Notes: generated by a model not told the origin, from the sequence alone. A stretch of DNA of 64,000 bases from Streptomyces sp. Tu6071 (GCF_000213055.1 NZ_CM001165.1:5974945-6038944), one strand, 5' to 3'. Shown: positions 8,128 to 17,330, counted from the first letter of the stretch. Made by a program: numbers and translations.

Positions 8128-9423
8128 ATGGCCGACCACCTTCCCCCGTCCCTGCACGGCGTCCGCCGCTGGGCGAAGGCGCACCCGACGGGGCCCGACG
8201 CGCTGCTCGCCGCCTTCGTGCTCTGCGGGATGATCGTCGGCAGCTTCGGCAACCCGCACCAGCCCGAGGGCCCGCGCTGGGCCGAGCAGCCGCCCGAGAC
8301 GCTGAGCGTCGTCCTCATGACCCTCGCGGCCCTCTCCCTCGTGCTGCGCCGCAGGTACCCGGTCGCGGTCCTCGTCGCCGCCGCGCTGTGCACCGCCGTC
8401 GAACTGGCCACCGGGGACCCGCGCGCGCCCGTCGTCGTGGCCTGCGGCATCGCGCTCTACACCTTCGCCGTGCACACCGACCGGCCCACCGCCTGGCGCA
8501 TCGGGCTGCTCACGAGCGCCGTGCTCGTCGGCGTCGCGATGCTCACCGGGCCGCTGCCCTGGTACGCGCAGGAGAACTTCGGGCTGCTCGCCTGGACCGC
8601 GATGGCCGTCGCCGTGGGCGACGCGGTGCGCAGCCGCCGCGCCTTCATCACCGCGATGCGCGAGCGCGCCGACCGCGCCGAGCGCACCCGCGAGGAGGAG
8701 GCCAGGCGCCGCGTCGCCGAGGAGCGCCTGCGCATCGCGCGCGACCTCCACGACGTCGTCGCCCACCACATCGCCCTCGTCAACGTGCAGGCCGGGGTCG
8801 CCGCGCACGTCATGGACCGCCGCCCCGACCAGGCGAAGGAGGCCCTCGCGCACGTGCGCCGCGCCTCGCGCTCCGCGCTCGACGAACTGCGCGCCACGGT
8901 CGGCCTGCTCCGCCAGTCCGGCGACCCCACCGCGCCCACCGAGCCGACCGCCGGGCTCGAACGCCTCGACGACCTCCTCGGCACCTTCCGCGACGCCGGG
9001 CTGCCCGTCCGCCTCGTCACCCCCGAGCCCCTCGTCGGCGGCCCGCTCCCCGCCGCCGTCGACCTCGCCGCCTACCGCGTCGTGCAGGAGGCGCTGACCA
9101 ACGTGCAGAAGCACGCGGGGTCCGGGGCGCAGGCCGAGATCAGCGTCGTACGGGTCGGGAGCCAGGTCGAGGTGACGGTGCTCGACGACGGGCGCGGCGC
9201 CGAGGCCGCGGGCCCCGCGGACGACGGCGGGCACGGGCTGCTCGGGATGCGCGAGCGCGCCGCCGCGCTCGGCGGCCACCTCACGGCCGCCCCCCGCTTC
9301 GGCGGCGGCTTCCGCGTCCACGCGATACTGCCCCTCGAACCACCCGACCCCACCGCGCCCGTCGCCGTCCCCGGGCAGAGCGCTCCCGGACCGGCCGCGG
9401 GCCGGGACCAGGAGCGCCGATGA
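8128..9423 (+). CDS. NarL-family sensor histidine kinase
   Basis: Product of 431 residues. The N-terminal 165 residues hold about five membrane helices with short loops, so sensing is probably within the membrane. A HisKA_3 dimerisation domain follows, with the phosphoacceptor His208 in RDLHDVVAHH. The HATPase segment contains LTNVQKHAG (N-box) and DDGRGAEAAG (G1). It overlaps its response regulator by ATGA. The signal is unknown; the position beside pspA hints at the cell envelope. Confidence 0.93.
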   Translation: MADHLPPSLHGVRRWAKAHPTGPDALLAAFVLCGMIVGSFGNPHQPEGPRWAEQPPETLSVVLMTLAALSLVLRRRYPVAVLVAAALCTAVELATGDPRAPVVVACGIALYTFAVHTDRPTAWRIGLLTSAVLVGVAMLTGPLPWYAQENFGLLAWTAMAVAVGDAVRSRRAFITAMRERADRAERTREEEARRRVAEERLRIARDLHDVVAHHIALVNVQAGVAAHVMDRRPDQAKEALAHVRRASRSALDELRATVGLLRQSGDPTAPTEPTAGLERLDDLLGTFRDAGLPVRLVTPEPLVGGPLPAAVDLAAYRVVQEALTNVQKHAGSGAQAEISVVRVGSQVEVTVLDDGRGAEAAGPADDGGHGLLGMRERAAALGGHLTAAPRFGGGFRVHAILPLEPPDPTAPVAVPGQSAPGPAAGRDQERR

Positions 9424-10100
9424 CGATCCGAGTGCTGCTCGCCGACGACCAGGCGCTGCTGCGCAGCGCCTTCCGCGTCCTCGTCGACTCCGAGGACGAC
9501 ATGGAGGTGATCGGCGAGGCGTCCGACGGCGCGGAGGCCGTCCGGCTCGCCGCGAGCCACCTGCCCGACGTCGTCCTCATGGACATCCGCATGCCCGGCA
9601 CCGACGGACTCGCCGCGACCCGGCACATCAGCGCGGACCCCGCGCTCGCCGCCGTGCACGTCGTGATGCTCACGACCTTCGAGGTCGACGAGTACGTCGT
9701 GCAGTCGCTGCGCGCCGGGGCCGCGGGCTTCCTCGGCAAGGGCGCCGAGCCCTCCGAACTGCTCGGCGCGATCCGTACCGCCGCGGCGGGAGACGCGCTG
9801 CTCTCCCCGGCCGCGACCCGCAGCCTCATCACGCGCTTCCTCGCCCAGGCCCCCGGCGCCGGGCCCGCCGCCGGGGTGGACAGCGCGCGCCTCGCCGCGC
9901 TCACCGGGCGCGAGCGCGAGGTCCTCGTGCAGGTCGCCGCCGGGCTCAGCAACGACGAGATCGCCGCACGCCTCGAAGTCAGCCCGCTCACGGTCAAGAC
10001 CCACGTGAACCGCGCCATGGCCAAGGTCGGCGCCCGCGACCGCGCCCAACTCGTCGTCATCGCCTACGAGACGGGACTCGTCCGCCCGCGCACGGAGTGA
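9420..10100 (+). CDS. NarL/LuxR-family response regulator
   Basis: Product of 226 residues. It has an N-terminal receiver domain with acidic pair Asp9/Asp10, phosphoacceptor Asp55 (VVLMDIRMPG) and LTTF after strand 4. The post-strand-5 position reads FLGKGA, keeping the lysine. A C-terminal LuxR-type helix-turn-helix spans about residues 160-220 (LTGREREVLVQVAAGLSNDEIA). It starts on the ATG overlapping the kinase stop, so the two are translationally coupled. The RND exporter gene 300 bp downstream is an obvious candidate target, by position only. Confidence 0.94.
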   Translation: MTIRVLLADDQALLRSAFRVLVDSEDDMEVIGEASDGAEAVRLAASHLPDVVLMDIRMPGTDGLAATRHISADPALAAVHVVMLTTFEVDEYVVQSLRAGAAGFLGKGAEPSELLGAIRTAAAGDALLSPAATRSLITRFLAQAPGAGPAAGVDSARLAALTGREREVLVQVAAGLSNDEIAARLEVSPLTVKTHVNRAMAKVGARDRAQLVVIAYETGLVRPRTE

Positions 10101-10403
10101 CGCGGTCCGGCACGGAACGGGGCAAACGCCCGCTCTCCGCCCCTGGTTGCACCGGCCTCATCCGGCCGTCTCCACCCGCCCGCTCAGCCCGGGGGTTGAC
10201 ACGGCGCGGGCTCCCGCCTACTCCGACCGCAGTAGAGCGGCCCCACGAAATGGTCCTGGGAGCGCTCGAACCGGCTTTCGGCATGGCCCATCGTGGAGGA
10301 GTACGGTCGCCCCGTCTTCCCCAGCGCTCCGGGACCCGCCCGGCACCCGGCGGTTCAGGACCGTGCGCCCCGCCCTTGCCGCGTAGCCACAGAGAGAGAA
10401 CAC
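10101..10403 (+). promoter_or_regulatory. RND exporter gene upstream region
   Basis: This 303-bp gap contains a good vegetative-type promoter: TTGACA at 10196-10201, a 17-bp spacer, and TACTCC at 10219-10224. It leaves a long 5' leader of about 170 nt. The ribosome-binding AGAGAGAG lies at 10391-10398, just before the ATG at 10404. I see no recognised riboswitch or coding frame in the leader. Confidence 0.55.
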
Positions 10404-13400
10404 ATGTCCTGGCTGTCGAGATTCAGCCTCGCTCAACGCGCCCTCATCGGGCTGATGTCGATCGTCGCGATCGTCTTCGGAGCGATCGCGATACCTCAGC
10501 TCAAGCAGCAACTGCTGCCCAATATCGAACTCCCGATGGTGTCGGTCATCGCGCCCTACCAGGGTGCCTCGCCCGACGTGGTCGAGAAGCAGGTCGTCGA
10601 GCCGCTGGAGAAGTCGCTCGACGCCGTGGACGGACTCTCCACGACGACGTCGACCGCCAGCGAGGGCAACGCCGTCGTCATGGCGCAGTTCGACTTCGGC
10701 AGCGGCACCAAGCAGCTCGTCGCCGACGTCCAGCAGGCCGTCAACCGCGCCCGCTCCCAGCTCCCCGACGACGTGGACCCGCAGGTCGTCGCCGGTTCCA
10801 CCGACGACATCCCCACCGTCGTCCTCGCCGCCACCTCGCCCAGGGACCAGCAGGCCCTCTCCGACCAGCTCGACCGCACCGTGGTGCCCGAGCTGAAGGA
10901 GATCGACGGGGTCTCGCAGGTCACCATCGACGGGGTCCGCGACCTCCAGGTCACCATCACGCCGGACACCGCGAAGCTCGCCCGCGCCGGCCTGAGCGCC
11001 GCGGCGCTCGGTGACGCGCTCAAGTCCGGCGGCGTCACGATGCCCGCCGGTTCCTTCGACGAGGGCGGCGAGAACCGCACCGTCCAGGTCGGCACGCCCT
11101 TCACCTCGCTGCGGCAGATCGAGGACCTGCGCGTCGTCGGCCAGGCCGGTCAGGGCGGCGCCCAGGGCGAGGCGCCCAAGCCGGTCCGCCTCGGCGACGT
11201 CGCGAGCGTGAAGCAGCAGGAGGCGACCGCCACCTCGATCACCCGCACCGACGGCAAGCCGAGTCTCGCCGTCGCGGTGACGATGGACAAGGACGGCAGC
11301 GCCGTCGGCATCTCCAAGGCCGTCAAGGACAAGCTCGGCGACCTGCGGGACTCGCTCGGCAAGGGCGCCGACCTCAAGGTCGTCGTCGACCAGGGCCCGC
11401 CGGTCTCCAAGGCGATCAGCGGTCTCACCACCGAGGGCGCGCTCGGCCTCGGCTTCGCCGTCGTCGTGATCCTGGTCTTCCTCGCCTCGATCCGCTCGAC
11501 GCTCGTCACCGCGGTCTCCATCCCGCTCTCCGTGCTGCTCACGCTCATCGTGCTGTGGACGCGGGACCTCTCGCTCAACATGCTCACCCTCGGCGCGCTG
11601 ACCATCGCCATCGGCCGCGTCGTGGACGACTCCATCGTCGTCCTGGAGAACATCAAGCGGCACCTCGGCTACGGCGAGGAGCGCAAGGAGGCGATCCTCA
11701 CCGCGGTCAAGGAGGTCGCCGGAGCGGTCACCGCCTCGACGCTCACCACCGTCGCGGTCTTCCTGCCGATCGGTCTCGTCGGCGGCATCGTCGGCGAACT
11801 CTTCAGCTCCTTCTCACTCACCGTCACGACGGCCCTGCTCGCCTCGCTCCTCGTCTCGCTCACCGTGGTCCCGGTCCTCTCGTACTGGTTCCTGCGCGGC
11901 CCGAAGGACATCACGAGCCCCGAGGCGGCCGAGGCCGCGCGCCGCGCCGCCGAGGAGAAGGAGTCCCAGGGCCGCCTCCAGCGCGCCTACCTGCCGGTCA
12001 TCGGCTTCGCGACCCGGCGCAGGGTCACCTCGCTGCTCATCGCGGTCTTCGTCCTCGTCGTCACACTGGGCATGGCCACGCAGCTCAAGACGAACTTCTT
12101 CGACGACAGCGGCCAGGACTCGCTGAGCGCCACGCAGGAACTCCCGCCGGGCACGAGCCTCGCGAGCACCGACGCGGCGGCGAAGAAGGTCGAGAAGCTC
12201 CTCGACGGCGTCGACGGGGTCAGCGACGTCCAGGTCACCGTCGGCTCCTCCGGCTTCATGGCGGCCTTCGGCGGCTCGACCGACTCCAACCACGCCTCGT
12301 ACCAGATCAAGCTCCAGAGCGAGGACGACGCCGACAAGGTCCAGGACGCGCTCGAAAGCGGCTTCAAGAAGCTCGACGGCGCCGGGGAGCTGAAGGTCTC
12401 GGCGGGCGGCGGCTTCGGTGACCAGGACCTCTCGGTCGTCGTCAAGGCCCCCGACCGCGACTCGCTCGCGAAGGCGGCCCAGCAGGTCACCGACGCCGTC
12501 AAGAAGATCGACGACGTCAAGTCCGTCGAGAACGACCTCGCCACCTCGGTCCCGCGGGTCTCCGTGACCGCGAAGCCCGCCGCGGCCGACGCCGGTCTCA
12601 GCCAGGCGGCACTCGGCGCGCTCGTCGCCGAGCAGGTCAACGGCACGAGGACCACCACGGCGACGCTCGACGACACCGAGCGCGATGTCGTGGTCCGCTC
12701 CGCGCACCCGGCGACGACCGTCGCCGAGCTGAAGGCCCTCCCGGTCGGCGGCGCGAAGCTCGGCGACCTCGCGACGGTCAGGCTCGTCGACGGCCCGGTC
12801 TCGATGACCCGTATCGACGGCGCCCGCGCCGCCACCGTCACGGCCAAGCCGGTCGGCGACGACACCGGCTCGATCAGCACGGAGCTGACCAAGAAGCTCG
12901 ACGAGCTGAAGCTCCCGCAGGGTGCCACCACCGAGATCGGCGGGGTGACGGCCGACCAGAACGACTCGCTCGGCAAGCTGGCGCTCGCGATGCTCGCCGC
13001 CGTGGCGATCGTCTTCCTGCTCCTCGTCGGCACCTTCCGCTCGCTGATCCAGCCGCTGATCCTGCTCGTCTCGATCCCCTTCGCGGCGACCGGCGCACTC
13101 GGCCTGCTCCTCGTCACGGGCACGCCGCTGGGCGTCCCCGCGATGATCGGCATGCTGATGCTCATCGGCATCGTGGTGACCAACGCGATCGTCCTGATCG
13201 ACCTCATCAACCAGTACCGCGACCGCGGTTACGGGGTCATCGAGGCGGTCACCGAGGGCGGCAGGCACCGCCTGCGCCCGATCCTCATGACGGCGCTCGC
13301 GACGATCTTCGCCCTCATCCCGATGGCGACCGGCATCACCGGCGAGGGCGGCTTCATCTCGCAGCCCCTCGCGGTGGTCGTCATCGGCGGCCTCATCACC

Positions 13401-13544
13401 TCGACCCTCCTGACCCTCCTCCTCGTCCCGACCCTCTACGCGATGGTCGAGCTGAGGAAGGAGCGCAGGGCGGCGAAGAAGGCGAAGAAGAAGGGCGAGG
13501 ACGGCACGGAGGTCCCGACCCCGAGGGAACCGGTGAACGTCTGA
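10404..13544 (+). CDS. RND-family efflux transporter (AcrB/HAE1-like)
   Basis: Product of 1046 residues, the usual AcrB-type length, and not the MmpL type common in actinobacteria. It opens SLAQRALIGLMSIVAIVFG (TM1), followed by a periplasmic-type porter domain. TM4 (about 400-420) carries the GALTIAIGRVVDDSIVVLENI motif with the proton-relay aspartate pair. A second repeat has TM7 near 545, and TM10-12 end in the GIVVTNAIVLIDLINQY region. The substrate is unknown and no membrane-fusion protein gene is adjacent. The C-terminus is lysine-rich. ATG at 10404 was chosen for its ribosome-binding site; upstream codons are not family-like. Confidence 0.94.
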   Translation: MSWLSRFSLAQRALIGLMSIVAIVFGAIAIPQLKQQLLPNIELPMVSVIAPYQGASPDVVEKQVVEPLEKSLDAVDGLSTTTSTASEGNAVVMAQFDFGSGTKQLVADVQQAVNRARSQLPDDVDPQVVAGSTDDIPTVVLAATSPRDQQALSDQLDRTVVPELKEIDGVSQVTIDGVRDLQVTITPDTAKLARAGLSAAALGDALKSGGVTMPAGSFDEGGENRTVQVGTPFTSLRQIEDLRVVGQAGQGGAQGEAPKPVRLGDVASVKQQEATATSITRTDGKPSLAVAVTMDKDGSAVGISKAVKDKLGDLRDSLGKGADLKVVVDQGPPVSKAISGLTTEGALGLGFAVVVILVFLASIRSTLVTAVSIPLSVLLTLIVLWTRDLSLNMLTLGALTIAIGRVVDDSIVVLENIKRHLGYGEERKEAILTAVKEVAGAVTASTLTTVAVFLPIGLVGGIVGELFSSFSLTVTTALLASLLVSLTVVPVLSYWFLRGPKDITSPEAAEAARRAAEEKESQGRLQRAYLPVIGFATRRRVTSLLIAVFVLVVTLGMATQLKTNFFDDSGQDSLSATQELPPGTSLASTDAAAKKVEKLLDGVDGVSDVQVTVGSSGFMAAFGGSTDSNHASYQIKLQSEDDADKVQDALESGFKKLDGAGELKVSAGGGFGDQDLSVVVKAPDRDSLAKAAQQVTDAVKKIDDVKSVENDLATSVPRVSVTAKPAAADAGLSQAALGALVAEQVNGTRTTTATLDDTERDVVVRSAHPATTVAELKALPVGGAKLGDLATVRLVDGPVSMTRIDGARAATVTAKPVGDDTGSISTELTKKLDELKLPQGATTEIGGVTADQNDSLGKLALAMLAAVAIVFLLLVGTFRSLIQPLILLVSIPFAATGALGLLLVTGTPLGVPAMIGMLMLIGIVVTNAIVLIDLINQYRDRGYGVIEAVTEGGRHRLRPILMTALATIFALIPMATGITGEGGFISQPLAVVVIGGLITSTLLTLLLVPTLYAMVELRKERRAAKKAKKKGEDGTEVPTPREPVNV

Positions 13545-13560
13545 GCAAGCGGTACACAAA

Positions 13561-13605
13561 CGGGCGGGCCTCTTGCCACAGTCGCTGTGGCAAGAGGCCC
13601 GCCCG
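13561..13605 (+). terminator. Strong hairpin terminator after RND gene
   Basis: A perfect 21-bp stem (arms 13561-13581 and 13585-13605, beginning CGGGCGGGCCTC) closes on a 3-nt loop and is followed by CATTT. It is symmetric, so it can stop transcription arriving from either the RND gene or the convergent nadA gene. Confidence 0.85.
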
Positions 13606-13609
13606 CATT

Positions 13610-13695
13610 TCAGCCCCTCCGGGGGCCCCCGGCGGGAGGCTGGGGGAGATTGAGGAGCGGGGCGTGGGACGGAGCCCCACAAAGGGCCCGCCCCC
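13610..13695 (+). repeat. Dispersed intergenic repeat copy with insert
   Basis: CAGCCCCTCCGG at about 13612, then an inserted G/C stretch, then GATTGAGGAGCGGGG and GGGACGGAGCCCCAC. This is the same repeat family as the tandem array at 17464-17818. It lies between the RND terminator and the nadA stop, so it adds to the bidirectional termination region. Confidence 0.6.
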
Positions 13696-13709
13696 ACCCG
13701 GGGCCACTC

Positions 13710-14891
13710 CTACGGCAGCGCCAGCATCCGCTCCAGCGCCGCCTTCGCGAAGAACTCCGTCTCCGCGTCGACCTCGATCCGGTTGACGACCTTCCCCTCC
13801 GCCAGCGACTCCAGCGTCCACACGAGGTGCGGCAGGTCGATCCGGTTCATCGTCGAGCAGAAGCACACGGTCCGGTCGAGGAACACGATCTCCTTGTCCG
13901 GGTGCGCCTTCGCGAGCCGCCGTACGAGGTTGAGTTCGGTCCCGATGGCCCACTTCGACCCGGCGGGGGCGGCGTCGAGCGCCTTGATGATGTACTCGGT
14001 CGAGCCCACCTCGTCGGCGGCGGAGACGACCTCGTGCTTGCACTCGGGGTGGACGAGGACCCGCACCCCCGGAATCCGCTCCCGCACCTCGTTCACCGAG
14101 TCGACCGAGAAGCGCCCGTGCACCGAGCAGTGCCCGCGCCACAGGATCATCTTCGCCGCGCGGAGCTGCTCGGTGGTGAGCCCGCCGTTCGGCTTGTGCG
14201 GGTTGTAGACGACGCAGTCGTCGAGCGACATCCCCATGTCCCGCACGGCGGTGTTGCGCCCGAGGTGCTGGTCGGGGAGGAAGAGCACCTTCTCGCCCTG
14301 CGCGAAGGCCCACTCCAGGGCCCGCTTCGCGTTCGAGGAGGTACAGATGGTGCCGCCGTGGCGCCCGGTGAACGCCTTGATGTCGGCGGAGGAGTTCATG
14401 TACGAGACGGGGACGACCTGCTCGGCGACGCCCGCCTCGGTCAGGACGTCCCAGCACTCGGCGACCTGCTCGGCGCTCGCCATGTCGGCCATCGAGCAGC
14501 CGGCGGCGAGGTCGGGGAGGATCACCCGCTGGCGCGCGGAGGTGAGGATGTCGGCCGACTCGGCCATGAAGTGCACGCCGCAGAAGACGATGTACTCGGC
14601 CTCGGGGCGCGCGGCGGCGTCGCGGGCGAGCTTGAAGGAGTCGCCGGTGACGTCGGCGAACTGGATGACCTCGTCCCGCTGGTAGTGGTGGCCGAGGACG
14701 AACACCTTCTCGCCCAGCTTCTCCTTGGCCGCGCGGGCACGGGCCACGAGGTCCGGGTCGGAGGGTTCGGGGAGATCTCCCGGGCACTCCACTCCGCGCT
14801 CGCTGCGCGGGTCGGCCTCGCGGCCGAGCAGCAGCAGGGCGAGCGGGGTGGGCTGCACATCGAGATCGACGGGGGGCTGGGCCGTGGTCAC
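13710..14891 (-). CDS. nadA: Quinolinate synthase NadA
   Basis: Product of 393 residues. NadA condenses iminoaspartate with dihydroxyacetone phosphate to make quinolinate for NAD; it needs one [4Fe-4S] cluster. The conserved motifs FVLGHHYQRDE, VFCGVHFMAESADIL (Cys104), VLVHPECKHE and CFCSTMNRI supply the expected cysteines. GTG at 14891 was preferred over GTG at 14900 because the AAAGG ribosome-binding site is then 9 bp away instead of touching the start. It is divergent from erpA, an Fe-S cluster carrier that could serve it. No nadB or nadC is adjacent in the window. Confidence 0.96.
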   Translation of the reverse strand: MTTAQPPVDLDVQPTPLALLLLGREADPRSERGVECPGDLPEPSDPDLVARARAAKEKLGEKVFVLGHHYQRDEVIQFADVTGDSFKLARDAAARPEAEYIVFCGVHFMAESADILTSARQRVILPDLAAGCSMADMASAEQVAECWDVLTEAGVAEQVVPVSYMNSSADIKAFTGRHGGTICTSSNAKRALEWAFAQGEKVLFLPDQHLGRNTAVRDMGMSLDDCVVYNPHKPNGGLTTEQLRAAKMILWRGHCSVHGRFSVDSVNEVRERIPGVRVLVHPECKHEVVSAADEVGSTEYIIKALDAAPAGSKWAIGTELNLVRRLAKAHPDKEIVFLDRTVCFCSTMNRIDLPHLVWTLESLAEGKVVNRIEVDAETEFFAKAALERMLALP

Positions 14892-15184
14892 GTCACGCAC
14901 CCTTTCTTCTCTGGACAGGCGGCGGTGTGGCCGCGTCGGGGACGTCGCCCTAGGACGTCGGACCCCTTTTCGTCGTATTGACGTTATCTATGATATCCGC
15001 TTACCGTCAGGTTGACGACACTGTGCGGCCCGATGTGATGTGTGCCCCTTCGCGGCCCCTGACCCGTCCCGGTGGCGTATGCGACGATGAGGGAACGCGG
15101 TCCGTGGCCGCGCGGGAATAACTCCCCGACCGTGCCGGTTGGAACGTCGGCAAGCAGTCTCCGTACAACCCGGGAGAGAAGCAG
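14892..15184. promoter_or_regulatory. nadA/erpA divergent control region
   Basis: An AT-richer island at 14970-15020 stands out. It contains TTGACG at 14978-14983, a minus-strand TAGATA -10 (14985-14990) for nadA, and the small inverted repeat CGTCA-N3-TGACG at 15005-15017. The TTGACG within that repeat (15012-15017) could be a -35 for erpA, with TGATGT 18 bp on. Three TGACG half-sites in 40 bp suggest a bound regulator; I cannot name it. Confidence 0.5.
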
Positions 15185-15541
15185 ATGTCCGTATCGGACG
15201 AGACCACCACCGTGAGCGAGGGCATCCTCCTGTCCGACGCCGCCGCGTCGAAGGTCAAGGCCCTGCTGGACCAGGAAGGCCGTGACGACCTCGCGCTGCG
15301 CGTGGCCGTCCAGCCCGGCGGCTGCTCCGGCCTGCGCTACCAGCTCTTCTTCGACGAGCGCTCGCTCGACGGCGACGTCGTCAAGGAGTTCGGCGGCGTC
15401 AAGGTCGTCACCGACCGCATGAGCGCCCCGTACCTCGGCGGCGCCTCGATCGACTTCGTGGACACGATCGAGAAGCAGGGCTTCACGATCGACAACCCGA
15501 ACGCGACCGGCTCCTGCGCCTGCGGCGACTCCTTCCACTGA
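15185..15541 (+). CDS. erpA: Iron-sulfur cluster insertion protein ErpA (A-type carrier)
   Basis: Product of 118 residues. A-type carriers receive Fe-S clusters and deliver them to apo-enzymes. The three invariant cysteines are present: Cys47 in QPGGCSGLRY and Cys111/Cys113 in the GSCACGDSF C-terminus. Start ATG has GGGAGAGAAGCAG upstream. Divergence from nadA, itself a [4Fe-4S] enzyme, makes functional pairing likely. A 15-bp hairpin follows the stop. Confidence 0.94.
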   Translation: MSVSDETTTVSEGILLSDAAASKVKALLDQEGRDDLALRVAVQPGGCSGLRYQLFFDERSLDGDVVKEFGGVKVVTDRMSAPYLGGASIDFVDTIEKQGFTIDNPNATGSCACGDSFH

Positions 15542-15574
15542 GCCGCCCGCGTTCCGCGCGAGCGCGAGCAGGAA

Positions 15575-15610
15575 GAAGGCGGCGACCCCTTCCGGGGGGT
15601 CGCCGCCTTC
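15575..15610 (+). terminator. Terminator after erpA
   Basis: Perfect 15-bp arms GAAGGCGGCGACCCC (15575-15589) and GGGGTCGCCGCCTTC (15596-15610) flank a 6-nt loop, 34 bp after the erpA stop. The next bases are GTCGTG, with no T-run. Confidence 0.8.
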
Positions 15611-15677
15611 GTCGTGTCCGGACCGGTGCCGGTGTCGGCTGCCAGGATGCGGGCGCCACGACGACAGGGGAGGGCCC

Positions 15678-16070
15678 CTGGGGACCTGGGACAGCGGACC
15701 GTTCGGCAACGACGCGGCGGCCGACTGGGTGCCGTGGCCCGGACGACGCCGAACCGGCCGCCCGCGCCGGGCTGGTGGGAGCCGCCCCGGCCCAGCCGCC
15801 GATACCCCGCCCGGCACGTACCTCGACGATGGCGAACACGCGGCGGCCGCCGCCGCGCTCTCGCCGCCCAGTACCCGCGCGGGGAGCCCGCGGAGTCCGT
15901 CTACGGCCCCCGGCGACCGCTCCCGGACCTCACGGCCCCGCGTCCCCTCGCCCTCGAAGCGGTCGACCGGGTCCTCACCGCACCGTCCGAACCGCTCGGA
16001 CTGTGGGAGGGCGCGCCGTCCTGTCACGGCGCGACGGACCGCCTGCGCGCGGCCCTCGCACCCGGGCCGG
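15678..16070 (+). pseudogene. DUF4259 family gene, inactivated by several frameshifts
   Basis: Translation from the CTG at 15678 gives LGTWDSGPFGNDAAADWV, the hallmark N-terminus of DUF4259 (normally MGTWD-x-GPF-x-ND). Continuation then needs other frames. PDDAEPAARAGLVGAA is read one base over (about 15739-15785). PPGTYLDDGEHAAAAAAL is back in the first frame (to about 15855). ALAAQYPRGEPAESVYGP through ATDRLRAALA is in the third frame (about 15857-16065). At least three indels therefore separate conserved blocks that are still in the right order. No single frame encodes the protein, and no canonical start codon or clean stop remains. Sequencing error is an alternative, but nearby genes are intact. 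Confidence 0.75.
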
Positions 16071-16120
16071 TGGGGGAGCGGGCCACGCTCGGCTGGGCCC
16101 CAGGGGAGCGGGGGCGCCGG

Positions 16121-16168
16121 GGCTCGCGGGCTCAGGGGATCACCGGCTCACGGGCTCAGGGGTTCACG
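16121..16168 (+). repeat. 24-bp direct repeat, two copies
   Basis: GGCTCGCGGGCTCAGGGG-type units at 16121-16144 and 16145-16168 differ at only a few positions. The second copy overlaps the stop codon of the lipoprotein gene on the minus strand. Probably slippage-generated. Confidence 0.7.
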
Positions 16169-17330
16169 CCGCCGGGACCGTTTTTCCCGCCGTCGTCACG
16201 ACGGTCCGGTCCCCGAGCGGCCGGTCGAGGGTCACCGAGCGGGTCAGGTCCTTCGCGATCATCACGCACACCTTCCCCGGCTCCTTCTCTTCCGTGAGGT
16301 GGACGCGCACCTGCCCGCCCTTCTCCTCCGCGTGCGCCCGGTAGTGGGCACACACGCCGCCCGTGAAGCGCAGGCTCAGCTCGCGCCCGGCCACCGCGTA
16401 CGAGACGGGCGGCACCGAACGGCTCGTGGCCCCGGGCCCCGCCGAACTCGGCCCGCCCGGATGCCGGGGCTCGCCCGAGCCGAGGTGCCGTTCGTCGATC
16501 GCGGTCTGCGCGAGCGTCGCGGACTGCGAGGGCACCGAGAAGAGCCAGGCCGGTACGAGGACGGGCTGCCCCTCTCGCGTACGCGCCGCGAGCCCGAAGC
16601 GCGCCCGCGAGACGGGAACGGCCGTTCCGTCCTTCCCCGCGCCCTCGTTGAGCGCGGCGAGCGCGTCGGCGGCGGACCGCACGGGGTACCGGTCCCCGGT
16701 GGCGGTACGGGGCACGTCGAGCCGCCCCGTACCGCCGACGACCTCGCCCCCGCTCGCGAACTGGAGCCGCGTCGACCAGCCGTCCGTCGGCAGCCCGTCG
16801 ACCTCGGGATCGGCCTCCACGACCCGGCTCGTGCCCCGTACCTCGTCGGCGCCGACCTCGGCCCCCGCGAGCCCCAGCGCGGTGAGCGCCGGCCGAGCGG
16901 CCTCCCGCGCCTCGGTCTCGCCGGGCGCCGAACACCCCTTTCCCTGGGCGCACTTGCCGCCCTCGGCCACATAGCTCCAGGCTCCGGGCGCCTGCCGGGC
17001 GACGGTCAGCCCGTCACCCCGCCACTCGCCCCCCTCGGCCCGCACGCCCCCCGGGACCCCGAGCGCCCGCGCCAGCCGCTCCGCCGCGCCCCGCGAGACG
17101 CTCCCGTCGACCCCGTAGACCCCCGCCTTCTCCGGCCCCTTCGGCAGGGCCCCCGCCGCCCGGTACCGCACCCCGTGCGGGTCCGGCTCCCCGGGTGCGA
17201 TTCCCGGAGGCGACTCACTCGCGGCCACACTCCCGGCGGGCGCGGAGCCCCCGTCCCCGTTCCCGCCGCACCCCGCGACGAGCAGCCCCACTCCGGCGAC
17301 CCCCGCGAAGACCCGAATTTTCATGCTCAT
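16164..17330 (-). CDS. Putative lipoprotein of unknown function
   Basis: Product of 388 residues. A short signal peptide ends in lipobox LVAGC (Cys21), followed by a Gly/Ser linker. The remainder has no domain I can name. It contains a CAQGKGCSAPG cysteine pair around residue 115 and a short C-terminal region (VRVHLTEEKEPGKVCVMIAKD) with a lone cysteine. Start ATG at 17330 has GAAGGAG 9 bp upstream; a second ATG two codons later is possible. The gene sits between the DUF4259 pseudogene and a repeat array. Confidence 0.82.
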   Translation of the reverse strand: MSMKIRVFAGVAGVGLLVAGCGGNGDGGSAPAGSVAASESPPGIAPGEPDPHGVRYRAAGALPKGPEKAGVYGVDGSVSRGAAERLARALGVPGGVRAEGGEWRGDGLTVARQAPGAWSYVAEGGKCAQGKGCSAPGETEAREAARPALTALGLAGAEVGADEVRGTSRVVEADPEVDGLPTDGWSTRLQFASGGEVVGGTGRLDVPRTATGDRYPVRSAADALAALNEGAGKDGTAVPVSRARFGLAARTREGQPVLVPAWLFSVPSQSATLAQTAIDERHLGSGEPRHPGGPSSAGPGATSRSVPPVSYAVAGRELSLRFTGGVCAHYRAHAEEKGGQVRVHLTEEKEPGKVCVMIAKDLTRSVTLDRPLGDRTVVTTAGKTVPAA

